From an uncultured Muribaculaceae bacterium (GTDB lineage: Bacteria > Bacteroidota > Bacteroidia > Bacteroidales > Muribaculaceae), in NCBI GenBank assembly GCA_944320595.1, contig CALUIB010000010.1, positions 43,172-107,171 of the forward strand: DNA of 64,000 nucleotides, in the 5' to 3' direction. Position 1 is the stretch's first letter, and each line of letters starts with the position of its first letter. A program made the translations under genes and the position numbers. Below the pieces are notes generated by a model. It saw only the letters and a list, made by a program, of their open reading frames with translations. It did not search any database and had not been told where the DNA came from. Shown here one piece after another: positions 53,382 through 63,908 of this stretch.

Positions 53382-55301
53382 ATGAGAATAGTCAAATTGC
53401 TAACAGTGCCGGTTGCCATATTGTGCGCAATGCCATTATTGGCTGATGACCCGGTACTCATGGAAGTTGGAAGTGACAAAGTAACATTGTCGGAATTTGA
53501 ATATCTTTATCACAAAAACAGCCAGCAACAGCTTGAAAAAGAGTCGCTCGATGATTATCTTGAACGATTTGCAGTTTATAAATTAAAGGTTGAAGATGCC
53601 AAAGCCGCTGGTATTGATACGACAAGTGCATTTAAGAAAGAATTTGGGTCGTATCGTAAAGAACTTGCAGCCCCGTATCTACAGGATAGCACAGTAATAG
53701 AAAGATTGGCCGAGGAGGCATACGACCGGATGAAAAGTGAAGTGGAAGTAGAACATATTATGCTACCACTTGTTCCTGAGTATGAGATGCCGCAAACTGT
53801 GGCCCGATTAGATAGCATTAAACAATGCATATTAAATGGAGAAGATTTTGGTGATTTGGCCGTAAAATATTCTATTGACCGTTCAGCTAAGGTAAACAGG
53901 GGACTTTTGGGCTATTTGACAGTTGGCCGGGTGCCATATTCTTTTGAGAAAGCGGCATTTGATACGCCTGTAGGGGAAATGGCTATTGTTAGGACTGATT
54001 TCGGTGTACACCTTATAAAGGTGCTTGACAAGCGTCCGTCGCAAGGCGAAGTGCTTGTAGAGCATATATTAAAACTATTCCCGCGTAATGCAAATGATTC
54101 GGCAAAGGCTGCCGTGTCGGCCGTTATGGATAGTATTTATGCTGTAGTGAAAGGCGGTGCTGATTTTGAAAAAGTGGCAACTAATGAGTCGGAGGACCCA
54201 GGGTCGGCAGCACAAGGCGGCAAATTGCCTTGGTTTGGAACTGGGCGAATGGTTCCCGAATTTGAACAGGTATCGTTTGCCCTTGCAAAGGATTCTATTT
54301 CGCGTCCGTTTGCTACGCGGTACGGCATTCATATTGTTAAGAAATTAGACAGCCGGGGGCTGCCTGCATTTGCTCAATGCAAGGCTGGCATTATGCGCAT
54401 GATGCAAAGAGACGAACGAGCCAATATGCCACGAGAAGCAAAAGTGGAAGAATTGAAAAAAGAATTTGCCCTGAAGGAGAACAGTCAGTTTATAGACATG
54501 GTGGGCAATGAGTTGGAGGCTTATGGCAAATATGATTCAACTCTTGTCGATAATTTGCAAGAACATATTGATTGCGTGGCTTTTTCTTTCGCGGGTAAAG
54601 ATGTCATGGCCAATGAAGTGTTCAAGAATCTTGACCGTGGTTTGGCCATTGAGAAAGAGGCTGCCATGGGATATATAACAAATGTCTTGCACAGGGTGGA
54701 AACTGGCAAGGTAATAGAGCATGAAACAGAATTGCTTGGTGAAAAGTATCCCGATTACCGCAATTTGCTAAATGAATATTTTGATGGCATGATGCTTTTT
54801 GAAATAAGCAATCGCAAGGTGTGGGACAAAGCCAACAAAGACGTTGAAGGGCTTGAAAAATTCTTTGAAAGCCACAGGTCGGATTATACATGGAATGAAC
54901 CGCGATTCAAAGGCTATGTGATATATACGGCAAATGATTCGCTGAAGAATGCAATAGAAGATATGATAAAGGTGACTGGCCGGGATTCATTATTCCAAAC
55001 ACTTCGGAAGCATTTCAAGCGTAATGTAAGAATTGAATATTTGTTAGTAAAGAAGGGTGAAAATCCCGAGGTTGACAATTTGGCGTTTGGCGTAGATTCG
55101 ACATCTGTGGATGGTAGGTTGCCAATATCTTTTGAATTTGAAAGCAAAATAATCGACCAGCCCGAAGAAATGGCAGATGTGAGAGGGCAAGTTACTGCCG
55201 ACTATCAATCAGAGCTTGAAAAACAGTGGGTCGCTAATTTGAAAGATAAATATAAGGTGAAAATCCACAAGAAGGTTTTAAAGAAAGTAAAACCATTATA
55301 A
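53382..55301 (+). CDS. Periplasmic parvulin-type peptidyl-prolyl isomerase (large, two domains)
   Basis: The 639-aa protein has a signal peptide (cut after LLA) and two parvulin domains. The first begins VEVEHIMLPLVPEY (about 122-215, with DRSAKVNRGLLGYLTVGRVPYSFEKAAF) and the second VLVEHILKLFPR (about 225-330, with AAQGGKLPWFGTGRMVPEFEQVSFAL). SurA-like N- and C-terminal helical parts surround them. It probably helps fold outer-membrane proteins. It stands first in a block with a second SurA-like gene and an OstA-like gene. Confidence 0.9.
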   Translation: MRIVKLLTVPVAILCAMPLLADDPVLMEVGSDKVTLSEFEYLYHKNSQQQLEKESLDDYLERFAVYKLKVEDAKAAGIDTTSAFKKEFGSYRKELAAPYLQDSTVIERLAEEAYDRMKSEVEVEHIMLPLVPEYEMPQTVARLDSIKQCILNGEDFGDLAVKYSIDRSAKVNRGLLGYLTVGRVPYSFEKAAFDTPVGEMAIVRTDFGVHLIKVLDKRPSQGEVLVEHILKLFPRNANDSAKAAVSAVMDSIYAVVKGGADFEKVATNESEDPGSAAQGGKLPWFGTGRMVPEFEQVSFALAKDSISRPFATRYGIHIVKKLDSRGLPAFAQCKAGIMRMMQRDERANMPREAKVEELKKEFALKENSQFIDMVGNELEAYGKYDSTLVDNLQEHIDCVAFSFAGKDVMANEVFKNLDRGLAIEKEAAMGYITNVLHRVETGKVIEHETELLGEKYPDYRNLLNEYFDGMMLFEISNRKVWDKANKDVEGLEKFFESHRSDYTWNEPRFKGYVIYTANDSLKNAIEDMIKVTGRDSLFQTLRKHFKRNVRIEYLLVKKGENPEVDNLAFGVDSTSVDGRLPISFEFESKIIDQPEEMADVRGQVTADYQSELEKQWVANLKDKYKVKIHKKVLKKVKPL

Positions 55302-55333
55302 CACAAGCATTATAGCTCGTTTTGCCGGAAGTG

Positions 55334-55375
55334 AAATGGCACAGTGTTTAATGTTAAATGCTGTGCCATTTTTTG
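55334..55375 (+). terminator. Terminator after the first isomerase gene
   Basis: AAATGGCACAG (55334-55344) pairs with CTGTGCCATTT (55361-55371), followed by TTTTG. Confidence 0.85.
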
Positions 55376-55440
55376 ATTTGCACAATGGTAAAAAATACGA
55401 AAATATAGTGCCGTATATGATTGGTAACGAAAAAATCTAA

Positions 55441-55448
55441 TATCTTTG
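55441..55448 (+). promoter_or_regulatory. -7 box for the SurA-like/OstA-like operon
   Basis: TATCTTTG matches TAnnTTTG; ATTG at 55420-55423 could serve as -33 though the spacing is 17 bp. The leader would be about 60 nt. Confidence 0.55.
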
Positions 55449-55516
55449 CCGTAAAATAAGCGGCAACACATTGCAAATGCCAATGCCGCATAACGATAAG
55501 ATAATAAAAAGTGAAG

Positions 55517-56863
55517 ATGAAATCATTCTTAGTTACAGCATTAGCATCTATTGCTACCATGATGGCTATTGCCCAGAACAACGTGATAGAAGAAGTTGCT
55601 TGGGTGGTGGGTGATGAACCTATATACAAATCGGAAATAGAAGAGCAATATATGCAAATGCAATATGAGAGACAATCGCTGGAAGGTAACCCGTATTGTG
55701 TAATACCCGAGAGGATTGCAATAAACAAATTGTTCCTGCATCAGGCGAAGATTGACACTGTGGAGGTGCAAGATGCCATGGTGATGCAACAGGCTGACAG
55801 CCGCATAAATTATTTCATAGCGAATTTAGGGTCGAAAGAAAAGGTTGAAGAATATTTTCGGAAACCGTTGCCGGAATTGCGCGAGCAGATGATGGATGTC
55901 ATACGAGACCAATATTCCATACAAGAGGTGCAGCGAAATCTGACGGCTGACGTTAAAGCCACGCCATCGGATGTGCGTAAATATTTTTCGTCCTTGCCTG
56001 CCGACAGTGTTCCATTTGTGCCTTTGCAAGTGGAAGTGCAGATTATAACACTTAATCCTGTAATTCCACAACAGGAGATAGATGACATAAAAGCGCGGCT
56101 AAGGGATTATACTAATCGTATTAATTCGGGGGAGAGTGACTTTTCCACATTGGCTATTTTGTACTCTGAAGACGGGTCGTCGATTTATGGTGGAGAAATT
56201 GGCTTTAAAGGTCGTGGTGAGTTAGTGCCAGAGTATGCAAGCGTAGCATTCAATCTTAATGACCCTAAAAAAGTCTCGAAAATAGTAGAGACGGAATTTG
56301 GTTTTCACATAATACAACTTATAGAAAAGCGTGGCGACCGCATTAATACACGGCATATATTGTTAAGGCCAAAAGTGTCGGACAAGGATTTGACGGATGC
56401 TCTTAATAGACTTGATTCGATAAGAACTGATATTGTAGCCAATAAATTCTCATTTGAAATAGGTGCCCAATATATTTCTCAAGACAAGAATACCAAGAAC
56501 AACAATGGTATGCTGGTAAACCAGCAAGTTGGCGGTACACGTTTTGAAATGTCGGCATTGCCACAAGAGGTTGCCAAAGTGGTTGACACATTGCAAGTAA
56601 ATGAAATTTCCAAGCCATTTATAATGATAGACCAGAGTAACAACAGAGAGGTTGTGGCAATAGTGAAATTGAAGAACCGCATAGCTGGACATAAGGCCAA
56701 TTTAAGTGAGGACTATCAAATGATACGTTCCATGTATGAGAACAGTGCGAAGGCACAGATTATAGAGGATTGGATAAAAAAGAAACAACAAGAGACCTTT
56801 GTTCGTATAGAAGATGGATGGAGAGATTGTGAGTTCAAATATGATTGGTTGAATAAGAACTGA
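55517..56863 (+). CDS. SurA-like periplasmic chaperone/isomerase
   Basis: The 448-aa protein has a signal peptide (MKSFLVTALASIATMMAIAQ), a SurA N-terminal domain (EEVAWVVGDEPIYKSEIEEQY) and two parvulin domains: VEVQIITLNPVIP to HIIQLIEKRGDR and NTRHILLRPKVSD to VVAIVKLKNR. The C-terminus folds back to the N-domain as in SurA. It carries beta-barrel proteins across the periplasm to the outer-membrane assembly machine. I prefer the ATG at 55517 over GTG at 55511 because the signal peptide starts there. The OstA-like gene follows after 17 nt. Confidence 0.9.
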   Translation: MKSFLVTALASIATMMAIAQNNVIEEVAWVVGDEPIYKSEIEEQYMQMQYERQSLEGNPYCVIPERIAINKLFLHQAKIDTVEVQDAMVMQQADSRINYFIANLGSKEKVEEYFRKPLPELREQMMDVIRDQYSIQEVQRNLTADVKATPSDVRKYFSSLPADSVPFVPLQVEVQIITLNPVIPQQEIDDIKARLRDYTNRINSGESDFSTLAILYSEDGSSIYGGEIGFKGRGELVPEYASVAFNLNDPKKVSKIVETEFGFHIIQLIEKRGDRINTRHILLRPKVSDKDLTDALNRLDSIRTDIVANKFSFEIGAQYISQDKNTKNNNGMLVNQQVGGTRFEMSALPQEVAKVVDTLQVNEISKPFIMIDQSNNREVVAIVKLKNRIAGHKANLSEDYQMIRSMYENSAKAQIIEDWIKKKQQETFVRIEDGWRDCEFKYDWLNKN

Positions 56864-56880
56864 ACGCCTTGCTCGATAAG

Positions 56881-58554
56881 ATGATTTTCAGAAATGCATT
56901 TAAAATAAAGGGGCATAAAGTCTTAATAGTGGCTTTATGCCTTTTGGCTGTTTCTTTGTCGGATGTGATATTCTCGGGAAATGCGTGGGCGCAGAATGGA
57001 GAAGGCATTAATAGAGGAATAAAGCCGCAAATACCGACGGCTAACCGTCAACAAAAGAACAAAGTGTTCCTTGAACACGCCGATGTCCTTGTTGCAGATG
57101 AAAAAATAAGCACGGAATATCAAATTCTGCGAGGGAATGTAGTGTTTAGGAAAGAGGGTGTGTTCATGTATTGTGACAGTGCTTATTTTTATGATTCAAG
57201 TAATTCACTTGATGCGTTCGGAAATGTCAAGATGAATCAGGGAGACACACTGTTTGTGTATTCTGATGTTATGTATTATAGTGGAATTGATGAAATAGCC
57301 AGGTTGCGGTATAATGTAAGGCTGGAAAACAAGGATATGACATTATATACCGACAGTCTTGATTATGATATGGTTGAAAATCTTGGGTATTATTTTGAAG
57401 GTGGGCGTATAGTGGATACTGAGAATGAATTGGTGTCGATATATGGCCAATATGACCCCGATACCAAAGATGCAGAATTCCTCTTTGACGTAGAATTGAT
57501 TAACGAGAAATATGTAATGCATACCGACACGTTGCATTACAACACAGATACGCATATTGCAGATATTGTTGGGCCGACTACTATTGTGTCGGATAGCAAT
57601 ATAATATATTCACAACGTGGGTGGTATGATACAGAGGCTGATAATGCCACATTGTATGACCGTTCGTTGCTTGTTGGAAACAATGGAATAAAGCTTACTG
57701 GCGATACGTTGTATTATGACAGGATGGCAGGATATGGAGAAGCATTTGGCAATATGCTGCTAACCGACTCGGTACACAATTCATTGCTTGATGGTGATTA
57801 TGGTTTCCATAACGAAAGAAAAAACAGTTCGTTTGCCACACTTAGGGCAAGGGCAAGGGAAATTAGTGAAGGCGACACGTTGTATTTACACGGCGATACT
57901 ATTCGCACATATACTCTTGAAGATTCTTCAAGAGTGATGATTGCTGAGCCTAATGTGCGTTTCTTCAGGTTCAATATGCAAGGGTTGTGTGATTCCATGA
58001 CATACGTTCAGCGAGATTCCATGCTGTATATGGATCGTCATGCAATATTATGGAGCGGTAACAGGCAAATTACTGGGAATTCAATCGACATACATATAAA
58101 TGATTCTACCGCAGATTATGCCTTATTGCCTGATTATGGCTTCATGGCTGAATTTATAGGGGAGGTTTACTTTAACCAGTTGTCGGGAAAGGAGATGAAA
58201 GCTTATTTTGTCAATCAGGAATTGCGCAGGCTTGACGTAAGTGGAAATGTGCAGCTAATTATGTACCCAATGGAGGAAGACTCTACATATAACAAATTGG
58301 TAAATGCGGAGAGCAGTTACATGACAGTGCTGTTGAAACCAAAGCAAGAGGTTGAAAAAATCACAATGTGGCCCGAGGTGACAGGGAATGTAACCCCACT
58401 ATACTTGACAAAGAAGTCTCAATATTACTTAGATGGATTTGCATGGTATGATGTGTTGCGTCCGAAGTCGCCTGATGACATATTTGTAATTCCAAAGGAG
58501 ATGGAGGAATTGTTTAATGCTCCAACTAATTTGCGTCGTGTGCGTAAAAACTAA
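56881..58554 (+). CDS. OstA-like protein (LptA/LptD-N domain)
   Basis: The 557-aa protein has one N-terminal membrane helix or signal anchor (KVLIVALCLLAVSLSDVIFSG) and long repeats of the OstA beta-jellyroll. The repeats carry many D-T/S-L-x-Y motifs such as GDTLFVYSDVMYY, TLYTDSLDYD and HTDTLHYNTDTHIA. The family carries lipopolysaccharide across the periplasm (LptA) or forms the N-terminal part of LptD. It has no C-terminal barrel, so it acts as a soluble or anchored LptA-type bridge. It starts at ATG 56881, a few bases after a TTG alternative. mutL begins 14 nt downstream. Confidence 0.88.
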   Translation: MIFRNAFKIKGHKVLIVALCLLAVSLSDVIFSGNAWAQNGEGINRGIKPQIPTANRQQKNKVFLEHADVLVADEKISTEYQILRGNVVFRKEGVFMYCDSAYFYDSSNSLDAFGNVKMNQGDTLFVYSDVMYYSGIDEIARLRYNVRLENKDMTLYTDSLDYDMVENLGYYFEGGRIVDTENELVSIYGQYDPDTKDAEFLFDVELINEKYVMHTDTLHYNTDTHIADIVGPTTIVSDSNIIYSQRGWYDTEADNATLYDRSLLVGNNGIKLTGDTLYYDRMAGYGEAFGNMLLTDSVHNSLLDGDYGFHNERKNSSFATLRARAREISEGDTLYLHGDTIRTYTLEDSSRVMIAEPNVRFFRFNMQGLCDSMTYVQRDSMLYMDRHAILWSGNRQITGNSIDIHINDSTADYALLPDYGFMAEFIGEVYFNQLSGKEMKAYFVNQELRRLDVSGNVQLIMYPMEEDSTYNKLVNAESSYMTVLLKPKQEVEKITMWPEVTGNVTPLYLTKKSQYYLDGFAWYDVLRPKSPDDIFVIPKEMEELFNAPTNLRRVRKN

Positions 58555-58568
58555 CAAGATGAGTAAAT

Positions 58569-60440
58569 ATGAGTGATGTTATAAAATTATTGCCCGATTC
58601 TGTTGCTAACCAAATTGCGGCAGGAGAGGTGATACAGCGGCCTGCATCGGTCATTAAAGAACTTGTCGAGAATGCGATTGATGCCCATGCCGATGATATT
58701 ACAATCGTGCTTAAAGATGCGGGCAGGACTTTGATTCAAGTTGTCGATAATGGAGAGGGCATGAGTGACACTGATGCGCGGTTGGCCTTTGAGCGGCATT
58801 CTACTTCTAAAATCAGGAGCGCATCTGACCTGTTCTCGCTGCACACTATGGGATTCCGAGGAGAGGCATTGGCTTCGATTGCGGCAGTATCGCAACTTGA
58901 ATTGCGCACAACCAAACGAGGCAATGAAATTGGAACGCACTTAATCATAAGTGCTTCTAAATGCGAGAGCCAAGAGGCTGATGTGTGTCCTGTGGGATGT
59001 AATTTCATGGTTAAGAATTTGTTTTTCAATGTGCCGGCTCGTCGTAAATTTTTAAAGGCTCCAAAAATTGAATTGGCCAATATTGTGAAGGAGTTTGAAC
59101 GATTGGCATTGGTAAATCCAATGGTGGAATTTACCATGCATAACAACGATTCGGTAATGTATAAATTGCAACCGGGAAATGTCAAGCAACGTATAATGCA
59201 ATTGTTTGGCAACAAAATAGAAGAGCAGCTGATCCCGATTTCGATAGATACGACATTGGTGCGCATTGAAGGATTTGTCTGCAAACCTGAGAATGCAAGA
59301 AAAAGGAATTTTATTCAATATTTCTTTGTGAATGGGAGATATATGCGCCATCCTTATTTTCACAAGGCAGTATTGTCGAGCTATGAGCAGCTTATACCAG
59401 AAGGAGCTCAACCAAATTATTTCCTGTATTTTACGGTTGACCCAGAAACGATTGATGTAAATATACACCCCACTAAAACAGAAATAAAATTTGAAAACGA
59501 ATTGCCAATATGGCAAATCTTGTCGGCGGCAATTAAAGAGTCATTAGGGCGTTTCAGTATTGTTCCATCAATAGATTTTGATACCGACGATGCTCCTGAA
59601 ATACCGATTTTTCATGTGGATAATAACAGGACAAAAGAGTCGGTTCCTTCCATTGGAGGAAATTCTGGTGCATATAATCCATTCAAGGATGAAGACACTC
59701 AGAGCAGCTATCCTAAAATTGACCCAGTGGTGGATTGGGAAAAACTATATCAGCGCTTTGAGAAATCACGTATGGATAGTTTTGAAGGTGCCGAGACCGA
59801 CATAAGTGATGATATATTTATCGAACCATCAGTTGAGCCAAACGACAACAATTCATTGCAATTGGGAAATGTGGATGATGGCAATTGCTTGCAGATTCAG
59901 AACAAATATATTGTTTCGCAAGTAAAATCAGGCTTGATGATAATTGATCAACATCGTGCGCACGTCAAGGTTCTGTTTGACAAATTCTTGAAACAGATAT
60001 CTGGGCGTAGCTCTATTTCTCAACGTATAATGTTCCCTGAAATATTGCATTTGTCTGGGGCGCAGCAACTAATGCTAGAAAGTGTGCAAGAAGAATTAGA
60101 GAATGTCGGTTTCGATTTATCAAATTTGGGCAACAATGATTGGTCGATAAATGGAGTTCCGGCTGGCGTTGACGGCATAGATGTAAAAGATTTACTTTTG
60201 CAGGTGATAGATTCGGTAGCGGAAGGTGGAAAGAATGTAGCTGTTCGCATCAAAGAGCATATAGCAATGGTCATAGCAGAAAAGGCCGCCATTCCTTATG
60301 GACGAGCATTATCGGCTAAGGAAATGGATACATTAATAGGAAATTTGTTGCAACTCGATGCCCCCAATTATACACAGGACGGCAAGATTGTCATTAATAT
60401 AATGACTATAGACAGCATCAATAAATTGTTTCAAGGATAA
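58569..60440 (+). CDS. mutL: DNA mismatch repair protein MutL
   Basis: MutL links mismatch recognition by MutS to strand removal. The 623-aa protein has the GHKL ATPase motifs ELVENAIDAHAD, VVDNGEGM and TMGFRGEALASIAAV, the switch segment HPTKTEIKFENE, a variable linker (about 345-435) and a C-terminal dimer domain. The position of the endonuclease motif (normally DQHAxxExxxxE) reads DQHRAHVKVLFD near 460, so the two key Glu are absent and nicking activity is doubtful. It follows the OstA-like gene by 14 nt. Confidence 0.95.
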   Translation: MSDVIKLLPDSVANQIAAGEVIQRPASVIKELVENAIDAHADDITIVLKDAGRTLIQVVDNGEGMSDTDARLAFERHSTSKIRSASDLFSLHTMGFRGEALASIAAVSQLELRTTKRGNEIGTHLIISASKCESQEADVCPVGCNFMVKNLFFNVPARRKFLKAPKIELANIVKEFERLALVNPMVEFTMHNNDSVMYKLQPGNVKQRIMQLFGNKIEEQLIPISIDTTLVRIEGFVCKPENARKRNFIQYFFVNGRYMRHPYFHKAVLSSYEQLIPEGAQPNYFLYFTVDPETIDVNIHPTKTEIKFENELPIWQILSAAIKESLGRFSIVPSIDFDTDDAPEIPIFHVDNNRTKESVPSIGGNSGAYNPFKDEDTQSSYPKIDPVVDWEKLYQRFEKSRMDSFEGAETDISDDIFIEPSVEPNDNNSLQLGNVDDGNCLQIQNKYIVSQVKSGLMIIDQHRAHVKVLFDKFLKQISGRSSISQRIMFPEILHLSGAQQLMLESVQEELENVGFDLSNLGNNDWSINGVPAGVDGIDVKDLLLQVIDSVAEGGKNVAVRIKEHIAMVIAEKAAIPYGRALSAKEMDTLIGNLLQLDAPNYTQDGKIVINIMTIDSINKLFQG

Positions 60441-60522
60441 ATTTGAGGCAGATAATATTTCCTATTATTTTGTGGAAAAAGATAAAATAGTTATTTTTGA
60501 ACTCGAACTAATATCATTGGTA

Positions 60523-61953
60523 ATGATGAGGATTTGTGTTTTTCTAATATTTGTCTTGTCATTTGTCTCTTCTTTTGGCTCTACTTTAGATGAGGCAAAA
60601 AAGGTGTATTTGACGGGTAATTATGAAGAAGCATTGCCTTTGCTTGAGGAGCAGTACAAGAAAAACAAGCGTAATGCTTCGGTTAATCAGTGGATAGGCG
60701 TTTGTTTATTTAACCTCGGGCGATATGACGATGCGCGAGATTATTTTGAGTATGCCAAATCAAGGAAAGTGGTTGGGGCTTATAAATACTTGGCTTTGTT
60801 GGACTTTTATTCTTATAAGTTTGATGACAGCAAAGAAATGTTTGGTGAATACAGGGCAGGATTAAAACGATTGAAAAAGGAGGTTCCCAAAGAAGTTGTT
60901 ATGGCTGAGGATAAGTTAAGCAAAGCTAAAATAATGCTCGACCATGTTGAAAAAATTGCTATAATCGATAGTATTGTAGTTGACAAGGAAAATTTTTTTG
61001 AACATTATAAACTATCTTTAGGAGCTGGCTCTTTGAATGGCATAGATATATTGCCGTTTGAAATTGAGGATAGTGCAGCAATTGTATTTGAGCCTGAAAG
61101 TAAATCTAGACTTATGTGGGGTATGTCTTTGGCTGAGGAGGTTGACTCGGTTGATGGCATAGCGGAAAAGCATATTTATGAGACTCAAAAATTGTATGAT
61201 GGTAGTTGGGATAGAGCAATTAAACTCGACGATAATATAAATATAGACGGAGATTCATCATATCCATATATGATGTCTGATGGAACTACTTTGTATTATG
61301 CGAATAATGGCTCGGAATCTATAGGAGGCTATGATATATTTATAAGCAGGAAAGATTCTGAAAGTGGCAAATTTTATTATCCTCAGAATATTGGTATGCC
61401 ATTTAATTCACCATTCGATGATTATTTGTTAGTAATAGATGAATTTACTGGAGTGGGGTGGTGGGCCACCGATCGTAATCAGATTCCTGGCAAGGTTACC
61501 ATATATGTTTATGTACCACAGTCTGTAAGGGTCAATTATAGTCCTGAAGACCCTAATTTGATGTCTTTTGCTAAAATAGAAGATATTAAATCTACATGGG
61601 ATGGTAATGATTATACTGATAAACTGCAAGAAATAAAGTCTCTGTCGAGCAAGAAAAAAGAAGAACACAAGGACTTTGTTTTTCATTTATCGAATGATGT
61701 AACATATACTCGGCTTGAGCAATTTAAGAATAGAGAATCTCGTCATAGAATGGATGAACTTATGGTGCTACAGCAAAATAAAGCAAGCGACGAAGAACGG
61801 TTGCATCGTTTAAGATTGCAGTATTCAAAAGTTTCAGAAGTTCAGCGTAAATCGCTTGCTGGTGAAATATTAAGGTTGGAGAAAAAAGTAGATGCATATC
61901 CCGATGACATAGAACGCGTGGAGAATGCAATAAGACGGTTAGAACTTAAATAA
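60523..61953 (+). CDS. Secreted TPR/PD40-repeat protein
   Basis: The 476-aa protein has a signal peptide (MMRICVFLIFVLSFVSSFGS), two to three TPR repeats (about 20-110), and a PD40/WD40-like propeller part (SSYPYMMSDGTTLYYANNG, GGYDIFISRKD). It ends with a coiled-coil tail of about 80 residues. It resembles the N-terminal half of Bacteroidota PorE/PorW-type and TPR-OmpA proteins, without the OmpA peptidoglycan domain. It is probably periplasmic or outer-membrane associated. The start is taken at the double ATG (60523/60526), where the signal peptide begins. Confidence 0.75.
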   Translation: MMRICVFLIFVLSFVSSFGSTLDEAKKVYLTGNYEEALPLLEEQYKKNKRNASVNQWIGVCLFNLGRYDDARDYFEYAKSRKVVGAYKYLALLDFYSYKFDDSKEMFGEYRAGLKRLKKEVPKEVVMAEDKLSKAKIMLDHVEKIAIIDSIVVDKENFFEHYKLSLGAGSLNGIDILPFEIEDSAAIVFEPESKSRLMWGMSLAEEVDSVDGIAEKHIYETQKLYDGSWDRAIKLDDNINIDGDSSYPYMMSDGTTLYYANNGSESIGGYDIFISRKDSESGKFYYPQNIGMPFNSPFDDYLLVIDEFTGVGWWATDRNQIPGKVTIYVYVPQSVRVNYSPEDPNLMSFAKIEDIKSTWDGNDYTDKLQEIKSLSSKKKEEHKDFVFHLSNDVTYTRLEQFKNRESRHRMDELMVLQQNKASDEERLHRLRLQYSKVSEVQRKSLAGEILRLEKKVDAYPDDIERVENAIRRLELK

Positions 61954-61973
61954 TAAACTTTTAATATCTATCT

Positions 61974-62957
61974 ATGTTTGGAATGGAAATAACACTAATC
62001 CTGTTGGTGCTTGTAGTTCTTATTGCACTTGGCATTTTCTTTTATTACGTGCCATTCTTTTTGTGGATTTCTGCAAGGGTTTCAGGTGTAAAGATTTCGT
62101 TAATACAACTTTTCTTGATGCGTATAAGAAAAGTACCAGCCAATATTATTGTGAGGGCTATGATTGAAGCCCATAAAGCTGGATTAAGCGATGTAAATCG
62201 CGATGACTTGGAAGCTCATTATTTGGCTGGAGGCAATGTCGAAAAAGTAGTTCATGCTTTGGTTTCGGCTGCAAAGGCTAATATTGATTTGGGCTTTAAG
62301 ATGGCTACGGCCATAGACCTTGCCGGAAGGGATGTGTTTCAGGCAGTGCAAATGTCGGTCAATCCCAAGGTTATAGATACGCCTCCCGTAACAGCTGTTG
62401 CTAAAGATGGAATACAGTTGATTACTAAAGCACGTGTGACTGTCAGGGCTAATATTCGCCAGTTGGTTGGCGGTGCGGGTGAGGATACAGTTTTGGCTCG
62501 AGTTGGGGAAGGTATAGTTTCATCAATAGGCTCTTCTGAAAGTCATAAACAAGTTTTGGAAAATCCCGATTCAATATCAAAGTTAGTGTTAAAAAAAGGT
62601 CTTGATTCAGGAACGGCATTTGAAATATTGTCGATAGATATTGCAGACATTGATATAGGGAAGAATATCGGTGCCATGTTGCAAATGGACCAGGCGCAGG
62701 CCGATAAAAACATTGCACAAGCAAAGGCTGAAGAAAGGCGTGCTATGGCAATAGCTCTTGAGCAAGAAATGAAGGCTAAAGCACAAGAAGCAAAAGCCAA
62801 AGTCATAGAAGCTGAGGCCGAAGTTCCTAAAGCCATGGCTGAGGCATTCAGAAGTGGGAATCTGGGTATAATGGATTATTACAAAATGAAAAATATAGAG
62901 GCTGATACCACTATGCGAGAGGCAATTGCCAAGCCTACAACAGCTCAAGGAAAATAA
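61974..62957 (+). CDS. floA: Flotillin-like protein FloA
   Basis: FloA organises membrane microdomains. The 327-aa protein has an N-terminal hydrophobic hairpin (about 5-45), a SPFH-like core ([31 protein letters not shown]) and the flotillin coiled-coil with repeated Ala-Glu ([20 protein letters not shown]). The length is normal for the UPF0365 family. It follows the TPR gene after 20 nt and may share its transcript. Confidence 0.95.
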   Translation: MFGMEITLILLVLVVLIALGIFFYYVPFFLWISARVSGVKISLIQLFLMRIRKVPANIIVRAMIEAHKAGLSDVNRDDLEAHYLAGGNVEKVVHALVSAAKANIDLGFKMATAIDLAGRDVFQAVQMSVNPKVIDTPPVTAVAKDGIQLITKARVTVRANIRQLVGGAGEDTVLARVGEGIVSSIGSSESHKQVLENPDSISKLVLKKGLDSGTAFEILSIDIADIDIGKNIGAMLQMDQAQADKNIAQAKAEERRAMAIALEQEMKAKAQEAKAKVIEAEAEVPKAMAEAFRSGNLGIMDYYKMKNIEADTTMREAIAKPTTAQGK

Positions 62958-63017
62958 GAATTTAGTATTGGCCGTCAGTATTTTGGTATTGACGGCCATT
63001 TTTTGAATATTAAAATT

Positions 63018-63833
63018 ATGGTTGATTTTAAGAATATCATAGCGAAAAGTAAATTATACAATTTCCATTCGCATACGCAATTTTGTGATGGCCATGCAGC
63101 AATGGAGGATTTTGTTAAGGAGGCAGTAAGCGAAGGGTTTACTGATTATGGCTTTAGTCCTCATTCTCCCATACCATTCAAGTCTTCTTGCAATATGAGC
63201 AAAGAGGCCGTTAATGATTATATTGCTGAATATAAGCGTCTAAAGCAACTATATGGGGAGAAGGTAAATCTTTATTTGTCCATGGAGATTGATTATTTGG
63301 GTGATCAATGGGGCGCATCTAATGAATATTTCGACTCGCTGCCATTAGATTACCGCATAAGTTCAGTACACTTCATTCCATCGTTTGTCGACAATAAAAT
63401 GTATATCGATATTGATGGAAACTTTCCTGCTTTTGTACAAAAAATGAAATTGTATTTTAATGATGATATTAGGGCTGTTGTAGAAAGTTTTTATAATCAG
63501 TCCCTAAAAATGATAGAGGCTGGAGGTTTTGATATTATTGGACATTTTGATAAAATTGGGCACAATGCAAGTCACTTCAAAAATGGGATAGAGGAAGAAG
63601 ATTGGTATAGGCTGTTGTTTAAACAATTGTTTGAGGCTATAATGGATAACCATCTCATTATAGAAATTAATACTAAAGCTTACGTTGAACATAATCGTTT
63701 CTTCCCAAATTTGAAATATTTTGATATGCTTAAAAAAAGTGGAGCGATACTGCTTATTAATTCTGATGCACATCGTCCCTCGCTAATAAATTCGGGGCGT
63801 TTCGAGGCTATGCGCTTTTTGGACCTGGATTAA
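63018..63833 (+). CDS. PHP-family histidinol phosphatase
   Basis: The 271-aa protein belongs to the PHP metal-dependent phosphohydrolases. The metal motifs are NFHSHTQFCDGH at the N-terminus, DYLGDQWGASNEYF (SMEID before it), SSVHFIP near 115, IIGHFDKIG near 175 and NSDAHRP near 250. These match the HisK/HisJ type of histidinol phosphatase. It is away from any his operon, so another phosphate ester is possible. I start at ATG 63018; the in-frame TTG at 63003 is less likely. Confidence 0.85.
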   Translation: MVDFKNIIAKSKLYNFHSHTQFCDGHAAMEDFVKEAVSEGFTDYGFSPHSPIPFKSSCNMSKEAVNDYIAEYKRLKQLYGEKVNLYLSMEIDYLGDQWGASNEYFDSLPLDYRISSVHFIPSFVDNKMYIDIDGNFPAFVQKMKLYFNDDIRAVVESFYNQSLKMIEAGGFDIIGHFDKIGHNASHFKNGIEEEDWYRLLFKQLFEAIMDNHLIIEINTKAYVEHNRFFPNLKYFDMLKKSGAILLINSDAHRPSLINSGRFEAMRFLDLD

Positions 63834-63908
63834 TTCTTTTTTAAATGTATTGATTGACAGGGTATTGCTATTTTGTGTAAATTTTTTTTGAAAAAAGTTG
63901 CGAAAAAA

